Part shown: piece after piece, positions 9,023 through 19,640 of the stretch | Numbering within the stretch: the stretch's first letter is position 1 | Layout: each line of letters begins with the position of its first letter | Assembly: GCF_002958735.1 (NCBI RefSeq) | Contig: NZ_PPGH01000035.1 | Coordinates: forward strand, 584,001-648,000 | Reading direction: 5' to 3' | Length of the DNA: 64,000 nucleotides | DNA from: Chromatium okenii | GTDB lineage: Bacteria; Pseudomonadota; Gammaproteobacteria; Chromatiales; Chromatiaceae | Made by a program: the position numbers and the translations under genes | The notes under the pieces: model-generated | What the model was told of the DNA's origin: nothing | The model's input: only the letters and a program-made list of their open reading frames with translations | Database searches by the model: none

Positions 9023-10794
9023 GCGGGTTCTCCATCGTCTCGCTCCACCCTTGGGAAAAGGGGGGCTGGGGGGGATTGTTCTCCGGCGAAATAAGCCGTT
9101 AAAAAATCATCGAAATTCAGATCGTCCGCTGCTTCAATCGCCCGCTGTTTGGCGTGTGATTTCGCTGCCAATTGCACAAATTCAGCTTGACGTTCTGCTG
9201 CCAGCGCCGTTGCCTGCAACTGTTGACGATGCTGTTCCGACCAGCGCAGCGCGAATTCTGCAAAGCTCTCACCGTGCTGGCGCAGCGCGTCGAGAATCTG
9301 CGCCGAGGGCGTCAATTCAGGATCGGCGATTTTTTCGCGCTGGCGCCGCAAATTACGTGACCGCATTCCGCCCGCTGCGCCGTCGAGCAATTCGGCGACT
9401 GCGCACATTTCGGTCAGCATTTCCGTTGCCCAGTGTTGCAGCGAAACGGCGCGACGGTCGCGCTGTAATGCCAAACCCGGCTCGCGACCACGATGCGCGA
9501 CAACGACTTGATTATCATCAATATCACGCCGTTCGCGGGCGTTGATGCGCGGACTGGGTTGCAGCAAACAGGTCAACATCAGCGTGTCGAGAAACAGCAG
9601 TTGCTCGCTACCGACGCCGACCGGCTCAAAAATGTTCACATCCAGCGAGCGCAGTTCGACATAGCGAATGCCGCGTCGCCGCAGCGCCAGCGTTGGTTTT
9701 TCCAACCAATGCGGCGGCTGCTTCGGACGCACCGTGCTGTAGTACTCGTTTTCGATTTGCAGCACGTTGGCGTTGAGCTGTTCATAACGCTCGCCAATTT
9801 TGATGCCGATGTCCTCATAACGCGGACAAGGCGTTTCAATCGCCCAAGTCAGGCTGCGCACATACGCATCGAGGCTGTCGTAATTGGCCTTGATGCCTGC
9901 GCCTTCTTCCTGTTTGTTTTGATAGCCGATGTCGCCCATGCGCAGCGAAGTGGCGAACGGATAACACAGCGTGTCGGCATCAAAACCTTGTAAATCAGTC
10001 GCTTGACCGGCGACAAAGCTGGCATCCACCACCGGCGATGCGCCAAATAAATACGGCACGAGCCAGCCAATCCGCTGCAAATTGCGAATCATGCCCATCT
10101 GCGCTTCGGCGCGAAATGCGGTCGCTGCATCAAGGGCAAGCGTTTGATCTTGATAAATATCCCAGAACGCATCGGCGAGGGAAAAGTTGAAATGCACTCC
10201 AGCGATGAGCTGCATCGTGCGTCCGTAGCGATTGCCCAGCCCGCGCCGATACGCGGTTTTCATGGTCGCGGCGTTGGAGCTGCCGTAACGCGCCAGCGGA
10301 ATATGTTCGGCGTGGCGCAACCGACACGGCATACTGGTTGCCCACAGCCGTTCATCGCCAAGCTGTTGATAAACAAACTGATGAATCTCAGTCAGTGCCG
10401 CGAGTGCCGCGCCAGCATCGGCGAGCGGCGGCGTGATGAGTTCGATGAGCGCCTCAGAAAAATCGGTGGTGATCTGCGGATGGGTAAACGCTGCGCCGAG
10501 GGTGAACGGGTGCGGCGTGGTGGCGAAGTGCCCGTCTGCCGTCACCCGCAACGCTTCTTTTTCCAAGCCGATGCGATTGCCGCGCAACGCTGCCGTGCCA
10601 CCGGCAGCAATTAACTGCGTTGAAATCCCCCCTAACCCCCCTTTTACAAAGGGGGGAACAGGAGAAAGTTCACCTGTCGCAAAGGGGGGAACAGCAGCAA
10701 GCCCCTCTTTTGCAACGGTGGACGCAGCGGAAAGCCCCCCTTTGAAAAAGGGGGGTTGGGGGGATTTCATCAAAGTGAGATCGTTGTTCATCAC
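9019..10794 (-). CDS. gshA: Glutamate-cysteine ligase with repeat-derived extensions at both ends
   Basis: First enzyme of glutathione synthesis, gammaproteobacterial type. Core landmarks are RGNRIGLEKEALRV, TTDFSEALIELITPP, LATSMPCRL-like WATSMPCRLRHAEHIPLARY, GRTMQLIAGVHFNFS and RYVELRSLDVNIFEPVGV. At 591 residues it is about 70 longer than the E. coli enzyme. The excess is mainly an N-terminal segment of about 60 residues encoded by palindromic repeats (SPQPPFFKGG, VPPFATGELS, VPPFVKGGLGGIS), plus a C-terminal SPPAPLFPRVE tail. A start downstream of the repeats is not obvious. Overlaps of 4 bp join it to prc and hyfC. Confidence 0.94.
   Translation of the reverse strand: MMNNDLTLMKSPQPPFFKGGLSAASTVAKEGLAAVPPFATGELSPVPPFVKGGLGGISTQLIAAGGTAALRGNRIGLEKEALRVTADGHFATTPHPFTLGAAFTHPQITTDFSEALIELITPPLADAGAALAALTEIHQFVYQQLGDERLWATSMPCRLRHAEHIPLARYGSSNAATMKTAYRRGLGNRYGRTMQLIAGVHFNFSLADAFWDIYQDQTLALDAATAFRAEAQMGMIRNLQRIGWLVPYLFGASPVVDASFVAGQATDLQGFDADTLCYPFATSLRMGDIGYQNKQEEGAGIKANYDSLDAYVRSLTWAIETPCPRYEDIGIKIGERYEQLNANVLQIENEYYSTVRPKQPPHWLEKPTLALRRRGIRYVELRSLDVNIFEPVGVGSEQLLFLDTLMLTCLLQPSPRINARERRDIDDNQVVVAHRGREPGLALQRDRRAVSLQHWATEMLTEMCAVAELLDGAAGGMRSRNLRRQREKIADPELTPSAQILDALRQHGESFAEFALRWSEQHRQQLQATALAAERQAEFVQLAAKSHAKQRAIEAADDLNFDDFLTAYFAGEQSPPAPLFPRVERDDGEPA
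9041..9081. repeat. C/G-run palindromic repeat at the 3' end of gshA
   Basis: CCACCCTTGGGAAAAGGGG runs into GGCTGGGGGGGATTGTTC. It encodes the SPPAPLFPRVE end of GshA on the minus strand and lies just before the hyfC start. Confidence 0.8.
10620..10768. repeat. Cluster of four C/G-run repeat units in the 5' part of gshA
   Basis: Four units in series: TGAAATCCCCCCTAACCCCC with AAAGGGGGGAACAG, then CGCAAAGGGGGGAACAGC, then GCCCCTCTTTTGCAACG, then CCCCCCTTTGAAAAAGG with GGGGTTGGGGGGATTTCA. The whole block stays in frame with gshA and would add about 50 residues near its N-terminus. It is the densest array of this repeat in the window. Confidence 0.9.
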
Positions 10795-12891
10795 CGCATC
10801 ACGGCTTGTTGCGGCGCTGGCGCTCCGCGTTCCAGCAAAATGCTATCAATCACGATCCGCGCTGCCTCTTCAATTTCAATCCGCGCAATCGCTTTGCGCT
10901 CCACTTCCAGCGCGTCTTCATCAATTTGCTCGGCATTTTCATCGACTGGTGTAATGCCGCGCACCCGCAGATAACGCTCCCGATCGGTCTTAAACGCCTG
11001 TTCACGCTGTTGATTTTCTGCCCGACGCTGGCTTTCCCGCAGCGAAACTTCGGTTTCGGTGTCGATGTCATGCAGCATCTTGCTGCGTTCGGTCAGCATT
11101 TTGAATCCAGAGTCTTGGGCAATCCGCGCCGCAGATTGACGGCGTAATTGGTCAAGATTGATTAATTTGCTGGCGTGGTAATCAGCGGGTTTGATCTGCG
11201 TCCACGGCAGCGCGTGGTCGAGTGACCGTTCGCCGTGTTCATTGAGATTGCTGGCGCTGGGAAATTCAATATCTGGCGTGACGCCGTGAAGTTGCGTGCT
11301 GCCGCCGTTGATGCGGAAAAACTCCGCCATCGTCAAACGCAGTCGTCCCAAATCGCCGTGTTCACCGGGAACGTAGCGGTTGAGATCAATGAGCGTTTGC
11401 ACCGTGCCTTTCCCGAACGTCGGTTCGCCATAATCAAACCGCGTCCGTGATCTTGAATTGCGGCAGCGAAAATCTCCGACGCTGAGGCACTGTCCCGATC
11501 GACGACGACCGCCAACGGTCCGGTGTACGCCGCACCCGGATCGGTATCGGCTTCGACTTCAATTTTGCCGAACGCATCCTTGACCTGAACGACTGGTCCG
11601 GTGTCGATAAACAAGCCGGTAAGCGAAGTCGCTTCCGCCAGCGAACCACCGCCGTTGCCGCGCAGATCAATCACGATTCCCGACACGCCCTGCGCCCGCA
11701 GCTCCATGATCAATTGCCGCACGTCGCGGGTGGTGCTGCGGAAATTTTGATTGCCAGCATTTTCGCCCTCGAAATCTCGATAAAACGCTGGAATTTCAAT
11801 GACGCCGATTTTGGTATCGGGCGCATTTGCCAGTTGATCGACGACGAAACTTTTAGCGGCTTGATCTTCTAATTTGATTTCGTTGCGCACCAACGTGATT
11901 TCGCGGGTGCGGTTCGACGTGCCGGGCGCTTTGGACAGCAATTGCAAGCGCACCACGGAACCTTTGGGACCACGAATTTTGTCCACCACATCTTCCAAGC
12001 GCCAGCCGACGACATCTTCCATTGCGCCATCCAGTCCTTGTCCCACGCCAACATTTGATCGCCGGAATGAATTTGCCCAGATTCCCGCGCTGGCCCTCCG
12101 GCGACGGTGCTTTGTACGACGGTGTATTCGTTATCGCCGCGCAACACTGCGCCGATGCCTTCCAACGACAATTTCATACTGATGTCGAAATTAACCGAGG
12201 TATCTGGCGACATAAAACTGGTGTGCGGTTCCAGCGTCTGCGTGTAAGCGTTGATAAAGGTTTGAAAAATATCATCGCCTTTGAATTGGTGAATGCGCCG
12301 CGCCAGCCCGTCGTAGCGTTTTTGCAACCGCTCGCGGATTTCAGCATCCGGCTTGCTGGCCAGCCGCAATGTGAGAAAGTCGTTCATCACCCGCTTGCGC
12401 CACAGTTCGTTCAGCTCTGCTTCGCTGTCAAGCCATTTTTTATGTTTAGGATCAACTTCATAAAACAATGTTCGATTGAAATCGAATTGCCCTTTTAACA
12501 GTTGCAGCGCGTGAGCAACCCGTTCATCAACGCGCATTCGATAGACGCGAAACACATCAAATGCAATTGCCAAATCGCCGCTGCGCAACTGCTCGGCGAG
12601 TCGGCGGCTGCCGGTTTCAAAACGTTCGATATCATGCGCTTGAAAAAATGCGCGGCTGGGATCAAGTGCTTCCAGATATTTTTCAAACACTTGCTGCGCA
12701 AATTCATCATCCAGATTGACTTTGCGGTAGTGATACCGCTCCAGCACCTTGTTGATAACGACCACTGATTTAGTTTGCCCCGCTCCCGGAAACAGTTCCG
12801 ATAACGGCACCGGGCGCGGCGTCGCCCAGCTCGTCGTCGTTGCTACCAGCAGCGCTGCAAAAAAGAAAACGCGGTTAAAACTTTGTTTCAT
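10791..12891 (-). CDS. prc: Carboxy-terminal processing protease Prc/Tsp, two frameshifts
   Basis: A periplasmic S41 peptidase that trims or degrades proteins from the C-terminus. The N-terminus has a signal peptide (FFFAALLVATTTSWA). Helical N-terminal domain and PDZ domain (LEGIGAVLRGDNEYTVV, SGDQMLA) are in the first frame to about 12040. The catalytic domain (IDLRGNGGGSLAEA, then VVVDRDSASASEIFAAA with the nucleophilic Ser) is in the second frame to about 11425. The third frame starts at GKGTVQTL, which carries the catalytic Lys, and runs through the Tsp C-terminal region. All parts are present in order. The stop overlaps the gshA start. Confidence 0.88.
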
Positions 12892-12929
12892 AATAAATTC
12901 TCAAATTTTTAGTTGTCAGTTGGCAGTGG

Positions 12930-13480
12930 TCATTCACAACACCAATCACTGATAACGATTAACCGCCAACGCAAACCATCAGTTTTAGCTTGTTTGCGCC
13001 GATACAAATCAGTGCGGCGACTCACGACGCGATCCACAAATAGTAACCCGTCAAGGTGATCCATTTCGTGTTGGACGGCGCGGCTTCATAGCCTTCCATT
13101 TCAAATTCATGCACTTGACCGTCGCCGTCCTGCGCTCGCAGCCGAATTGCCGTTGCTCGAATCACGTTGCCAGTGTAATCCGGCACCGATAAACAACCTT
13201 CGCGCCCGACTGCGTGACCTTCCCAGTGCACGATTTCAGGATTGACCAGCACGAGATAACCGTGATTTGGTGTTTTCGGTCGCCCCGACACGTCCACAAT
13301 CACAATCCGCTGAAAATAATCGACCTGCGGCGCAGCAATGCCAACTGCCGACGGTCCAGCTTGGCGCGTGGCTTCTAAATCAGCGATGAAGTCGTGCAAC
13401 GCAGCATCAAATTGCGTCACCGGTTCCGACATCTGTTTGAGACGTGGATCGGGAAGTTTCAAAATCTCCAGAATTGCCAT
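12930..13480 (-). CDS. def: Peptide deformylase, one frameshift before motif III
   Basis: Removes the formyl group from N-terminal Met of nascent proteins. Motif I is GIAAPQ and motif II EGCLSVP, both in the first frame. The third metal-binding motif appears in the shifted frame as AVQHEMDHLDGLLFVDRV. The break is at about 13080, where one C added (GAAGCC[C]GCGCC on the coding strand) joins the frames. The shifted frame ends at a TGA at 12930-12932. Without correction the frame stops at 13022 and would lack the HExxH metal ligands. It starts 3 bp after the stop of the ACT-domain gene. Confidence 0.88.
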
Positions 13481-13483
13481 GAC

Positions 13484-13993
13484 TTAACCAATCATCAGTT
13501 CAAGCGGCGCCACCGTCACCGCCACGCCCTGCGCGATCAACGGCGCGAGTGCCGTCTCCAGTGCCTCGAGCGGTGCGGCGCAAAATCCTTGGATATTCAT
13601 CAGATAGAGCGGCTGCGCCAAATCGCCAGCGACATCCGAATCCAGTTCTAAAATGTTAAACCCCTGTGTCGCCAAAATCGCCGTCACTTCGGCGACGATC
13701 CCCGCCCGATCCGCGCCGTTGACGCGCACCTGAAAATTTGGCACCTGATGCTGGTGTAATTCGCCGTGCACCGGATCGACGTGTACCCGCAAACCCAGCG
13801 CCGTGCTGACTGGCGCGAGCGCCGCCAACATCGCTTCGGTAGAAAGATCGCCGCTCACCATCAACATGATGGTGAAATTGCCGCCGAGCCGAATCATCGA
13901 CGCCTCGCCGAGATTGCCGCCGAGTTGATACAGCGTGTGCGTCACCTGCGCCACGATGCGGGCGGTCGACACCACCAAGTCAACATATTCCAA
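13484..13993 (-). CDS. ACT-domain protein, GcvR-like
   Basis: Two ACT domains can be seen, as in the glycine cleavage repressor GcvR: an N-terminal one (IVAQVTHTLYQLGGNLGEAS, MIRLGGNFTIMLMV) and a C-terminal one (RVNGADRAGIVAEVTAILA, GFNILELDSD). The start is uncertain. TTG at 13993 opens this frame, but a better start, ATG at 14001 preceded by GGAGA, is in another frame. The first ACT domain also lacks the usual GxDRPG turn, which can be partly read in another frame (VDRP). A small deletion near 13970 is therefore likely. GcvR is the nearest characterised family. Confidence 0.72.
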   Translation of the reverse strand: MEYVDLVVSTARIVAQVTHTLYQLGGNLGEASMIRLGGNFTIMLMVSGDLSTEAMLAALAPVSTALGLRVHVDPVHGELHQHQVPNFQVRVNGADRAGIVAEVTAILATQGFNILELDSDVAGDLAQPLYLMNIQGFCAAPLEALETALAPLIAQGVAVTVAPLELMIG

Positions 13994-14130
13994 GCCGCCA
14001 TCAGTTATTTCTCCGGTTAATTCTGTTGGTTATGCTAAAAATAGCGTTGTAGGGAATGCTGTGTTGACAATCTAACCTTAGCGTCATATAAAGATTGTGG
14101 TTCCAACAATTCGTCTATCGAGGCTATTTT

Positions 14131-14358
14131 ATGAATATCAGCGACATTTTAATTCACATTACCGACAATCTAAATGCGCAACAGTGCGCGGAGTTAGAAC
14201 AGGCACTGCGGCAAATTGACGGCGTCATTGCCCCGCGTTTTACTCCAGAGAAAGCGCATTTATTGACCATCGCATTCAATCCTGATTTAACGAACAGCGC
14301 AACGCTATGTGCACAAGTTCAATCCTTTGGCTATACCGCGCAATTGATCGGTATTTAA
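14131..14358 (+). CDS. Small heavy-metal-associated-like (HMA fold) protein without CxxC
   Basis: A 75-residue protein with a beta-alpha-beta-beta-alpha-beta pattern like heavy-metal-associated domains (ISDILIHIT, CAELEQALRQIDGVIAPRF, HLLTIAFNPD, LCAQVQSFGYTAQLIGI). The metal-binding CxxC of true HMA domains is missing. The ATG at 14131 is preceded by AGG; the frame is open further upstream but without a better start. It ends 5 bp before a MerR-type regulator gene, so the two probably form a unit. Function unknown. Confidence 0.7.
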   Translation: MNISDILIHITDNLNAQQCAELEQALRQIDGVIAPRFTPEKAHLLTIAFNPDLTNSATLCAQVQSFGYTAQLIGI

Positions 14359-14363
14359 GCACA

Positions 14364-14843
14364 ATGAAAACCGGTGCATTTAAAAAAATTGGTGAAGTGG
14401 TTGAATTACTTGGCACAACGCCACGAACACTGCGGTTTTATGAAGCAGAAGGATTAATTTCTAGTCGGCGCACGGCGGGCGGAACTCGTTATTATTCTGA
14501 TGCGGATATTGCGCGGTTTAGTGCCATTTTACGGTTGGCAAATGCGGGAATTCCGCTGCATTTAGTCAAAACCATTGCGACCACACGAGAACACTATGCA
14601 ACCGGCGCAGAAAGCAGCCATGCCATTCATACGCTATTAACGACATTGCATGAACAGGTCAATGCACAAATGGCGTTATTAACGCAGTTGACAGCAGATT
14701 TATCATTTGCTGCAACCACTTTGGAATCCTGTTTTCACTGCGGGAATGCGCCAACGCGCAGCGGTTGCCCAGAGTGTTTGGTGAATCAACGGCTCGATGC
14801 TTCTGAATTGCTGAATCTCATTTGGGAACAAGAGCTTAATTAA
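14364..14843 (+). CDS. MerR-family transcriptional regulator with Cys-rich C-terminus
   Basis: A MerR-type winged-helix domain covers residues 1-75 (KKIGEVVELLGTTPRTLRFYE, GLISSRRTAGGTRYYSDADI), followed by a coiled-coil dimerisation helix. The end carries CFHCGNAP and GCPEC, four cysteines that could bind zinc or another metal or sense redox state. The upstream HMA-like gene is a likely co-transcribed target or partner. The inducer is not identifiable. Confidence 0.88.
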   Translation: MKTGAFKKIGEVVELLGTTPRTLRFYEAEGLISSRRTAGGTRYYSDADIARFSAILRLANAGIPLHLVKTIATTREHYATGAESSHAIHTLLTTLHEQVNAQMALLTQLTADLSFAATTLESCFHCGNAPTRSGCPECLVNQRLDASELLNLIWEQELN

Positions 14844-15591
14844 CTTGCTGCGCCAGCCAAATGACACTCGCCATGCGCCCAGTGATTCCGTCACGGCGAT
14901 AAGAAAAAAAGCGGTCTGGCTGTGAAAAAGTGCAGTTACCGCCGCCATAAATCCGCTCAATTCCCAACCGCTGCAAACGCTGCCGCGCCAGCAGAAATAA
15001 ATCCGCCTGCCAGCGCGGCAGCGTCACCGTGCTGTTGGGGCTTGGCTGAAATGCACCCGCCGCCGCTGCATCGTTGGTCACAAACCGCTCGCGCACTTCA
15101 TCGCCAACGATAAACGCCGTAGCGCCAATTGCTGGGCCAAGCCACACCAGCATTTGCTCTGGCGGCAGCGCCAGCGTTGCCACTGCCATTTCAATCACGC
15201 CATCCGCCAGCCCGCGCCAGCCGGCATGAACCGCTGCGACGCTCGTGCCGAGTTCATCACAAAACAGCAGCGGCAAACAGTCGGCAGTCATTACTGCGCA
15301 CACCGCGCCCGATTCCCGCGCCAGCGATCCATCTGCTTCACAGTTTTGCTGCGCTGGGCTGGCGGTGACGATGGTGCAACCGTGCACTTGGTGCAGCCAG
15401 CACGGTTCGGCGGGCAACTCCAATTCAGTACGCAGACGGGCGCGATTGGTGGCAACGTCGGCTGGCGCGTCGCCGACGTGATCGGCCAGATTCAAGCTGG
15501 CAAACTCGCCGCTACTGACACCGCCGCTGCGCGTGGTGGAAAACGCGCGCACTCGTGACGGTGCTGGCCAATCAGGTTGGATCAGTTCCAC
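14836..15591 (-). CDS. pgeF: Peptidoglycan editing factor / multicopper laccase-fold purine nucleosidase-phosphorylase
   Basis: PgeF (YfiH) family. Landmarks are FSTTRSGGVSSGEFASLNLADH at the N-terminus, the copper/zinc-site segments WLHQVHG, VMTADCLPLLF and VAAVHAGWRGLADGV, and the C-terminal CTFSQPDRFFSYRRDG. The family cleaves purine nucleosides by phosphorolysis and removes misincorporated serine from peptidoglycan precursors. Length 251 is normal. Its 5' end overlaps the 3' end of rluD by 20 bp, the usual rluD-pgeF order. Confidence 0.95.
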   Translation of the reverse strand: MELIQPDWPAPSRVRAFSTTRSGGVSSGEFASLNLADHVGDAPADVATNRARLRTELELPAEPCWLHQVHGCTIVTASPAQQNCEADGSLARESGAVCAVMTADCLPLLFCDELGTSVAAVHAGWRGLADGVIEMAVATLALPPEQMLVWLGPAIGATAFIVGDEVRERFVTNDAAAAGAFQPSPNSTVTLPRWQADLFLLARQRLQRLGIERIYGGGNCTFSQPDRFFSYRRDGITGRMASVIWLAQQVN

Positions 15592-16552
15592 GCGCTGCCT
15601 CCTGTTGCAATAGTTCCAACAGCGCGGTGATGTCGGTCGCTTGCGGAATTTCCCACTGCATCGGCTCGCCGCTGGTCGGATGGATTAAGCCCAACCGGAT
15701 CGCGTGAAGTGCCTGACGCGGAAAGGTTTGCAGCGCGGTCGTCAGAGCTGGCGCACAGCCTTTGGGTGGACGCGGGCGGCTGCCGTAAACGTGATCGCCA
15801 ACCAGCGGAAAATGCAGATGGGTGAGATGAACGCGGATTTGATGGGTGCGCCCAGTTTCCAGTTCCACCGCCAGCAGCGTGTGTCCGGGGAGCCGCGCCA
15901 GCACCCGATAGTGCGTCACCGCTGGTCGCCCGTGCGCGACAACTGCCATCCGCAGCCGCTGCGTGGGATGACGACCGACTGACGCCTCAATCCGTCCACC
16001 AGCGACGACTTCGCCAATCACCAGCGCCCGATATTCGCGGTGCACTTCTCGCGCCTGCAACTGTTCGACCAGCGAGCGATGCGCGGCGAGCGTTTTGGCG
16101 ATAACCAATAAACCGCTGGTGTCTTTGTCCAATCGGTGAACGATGCCAGCGCGGGGAATGGTCGCCAACGCTGGCGCGTAATGCAGCAGCGCATTTTGCA
16201 ACGTGCCGTCGGGATTGCCCGCTGCCGGATGCACCACCAAACCGGCAGGTTTATTGATGACCAACAACGCGGCGTCTTCATAAACGACATTAAGCGCGAT
16301 GTCCTGCGCGATGCAGGTGTCACTGACTGCGAGCTGGGCATCAACGCGGATCGCATCGCCGCACCAGACTTTGTCGCGGCAACGGCGCGGTGCATCGTTG
16401 ACCAGCACTTGCCCGGCGTCGATCCACTGCTGCAAGCGGCTGCGGGAAAATTCCGGCAGCAATGCGGCCACTGCTTGATCGAGCCGAGCGCCCGCCAGTG
16501 TGGCGTCAACCGCAACGTGACGTTGCACAATTTCCACAACGTTGGCGCTCAT
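15572..16552 (-). CDS. rluD: 23S rRNA pseudouridine synthase RluD
   Basis: Forms pseudouridines in helix 69 of 23S rRNA (1911, 1915 and 1917 in E. coli). An S4 domain is at about residues 20-80 (ARLDQAVAALLPEFSRSRLQ, WIDAGQVLVND). The catalytic core has INKPAGLVVHPAAGNPDGT, the active-site Asp in GIVHRLDKDTSGLLV, and TGRTHQIRVHLTHLHFPLVG. The frame is open to 16594, but MSANVVEIVQ at 16552 is the likely start. bamD is divergently transcribed from the other side. Confidence 0.95.
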   Translation of the reverse strand: MSANVVEIVQRHVAVDATLAGARLDQAVAALLPEFSRSRLQQWIDAGQVLVNDAPRRCRDKVWCGDAIRVDAQLAVSDTCIAQDIALNVVYEDAALLVINKPAGLVVHPAAGNPDGTLQNALLHYAPALATIPRAGIVHRLDKDTSGLLVIAKTLAAHRSLVEQLQAREVHREYRALVIGEVVAGGRIEASVGRHPTQRLRMAVVAHGRPAVTHYRVLARLPGHTLLAVELETGRTHQIRVHLTHLHFPLVGDHVYGSRPRPPKGCAPALTTALQTFPRQALHAIRLGLIHPTSGEPMQWEIPQATDITALLELLQQEAARGTDPT

Positions 16553-16624
16553 GCCGACACCGCACGGGAATGAATGCCTTTGGTTATACTGCACATAATT
16601 TCAAACCGGTATCCTTTGGTTGTT

Positions 16625-17452
16625 ATGCCACAAACGTTAATACGACTATCCATGCTGTTACTCGCTATCGCGCTCGCTGGCTGCGGAGTGTTTGGCAAGG
16701 AAATCGACCCCACCGAGGGCTGGAGTGCAGCCAAACTCTACGCCGAAGCAGCGGCTGAATTGGATTCCGGTAATTACGCCAAAGCGGTCGAACTTTACGA
16801 AAAGTTGGAAGCGCGTTATCCGTTCGGTCGTCACGCGATGCAGGCGCAGCTTGATGTTGCTTATGTGCACTATCGCGCCGAGGAGCCGGAAGAAGCGATT
16901 GCCGCAGCGGATCGCTTCATCAAACTCTATCCGCAAAACCCGTTTGTTGACTACGCCTACTATCTCAAGGGCATCGTCAACTACAACCGCAGCGTGGGTT
17001 TTCTCGACCGCTACATTCCGATGGATGCTTCCCAGCGCGATCCCGGTTCGGCGCTCGATGCGTTCAACGACTTTTCCGCACTGGTGGAAAAATTTCCCAA
17101 CAGCAAATATGCCGAGGATGCGCGGCAGAGGATGCTGTATTTGCGCAACAATTTGGCACAGCACGAGGTCAACGTGGCGCAGTATTACATGCGACGCGAC
17201 GCCTATTTGGCAGCAGCAAATCGGGCGAATTATGTGATTGAGCACTTTCAACGCACCAGTGCAGTGGAAGCGGCGCTTGAAGTGCTGATTGAGGCGTATC
17301 GCGCCCTCGACAAGCCGGAACTTGCCGCTGACGCCAAGCGCGTGTTGGAACTGAATCGCCAAGCCGGACGCTTGACGGCAGCGCAACCCAAACCAGAAAA
17401 GGTCGATCTTGCTCGCAAACTGTGGGAGTACTTCAGTCTCGACGAGAACTAA
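16625..17452 (+). CDS. bamD: Outer membrane assembly lipoprotein BamD
   Basis: Essential lipoprotein of the BAM complex. Signal peptide ends in the lipobox LAGC (Cys at about residue 20). The family signature GWSAAKLYAEAAAELDSGNY, KAVELYEKLEARYPFGRHA and QAQLDVAYVHYRAEEPEEAI shows the five TPR repeats starting. VDYAYYLKGIVNYNRSVGF and KFPNSKYAEDARQRMLYLRN follow. The frame opens at 16574, but ATG at 16625 gives a proper signal peptide. Confidence 0.95.
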   Translation: MPQTLIRLSMLLLAIALAGCGVFGKEIDPTEGWSAAKLYAEAAAELDSGNYAKAVELYEKLEARYPFGRHAMQAQLDVAYVHYRAEEPEEAIAAADRFIKLYPQNPFVDYAYYLKGIVNYNRSVGFLDRYIPMDASQRDPGSALDAFNDFSALVEKFPNSKYAEDARQRMLYLRNNLAQHEVNVAQYYMRRDAYLAAANRANYVIEHFQRTSAVEAALEVLIEAYRALDKPELAADAKRVLELNRQAGRLTAAQPKPEKVDLARKLWEYFSLDEN

Positions 17453-17465
17453 ACGCCGCCAGCGG

Positions 17466-19559
<2,094 letters not shown>

Positions 19560-19640
19560 GCGGATGCTCCGAATTAAATGGGCTTTAATGTGGTAAAACT
19601 TAGATTTTATTAAATGTTGAATTTACTAATCAGAACGTGA

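Noticed and set aside
10620..10768. Possible CRISPR-like array (several repeats in a row in gshA)
   Set aside because: Units are irregular, spacers are not of constant length, both orientations alternate, and the block is in frame with gshA. It is a cluster of interspersed palindromes.
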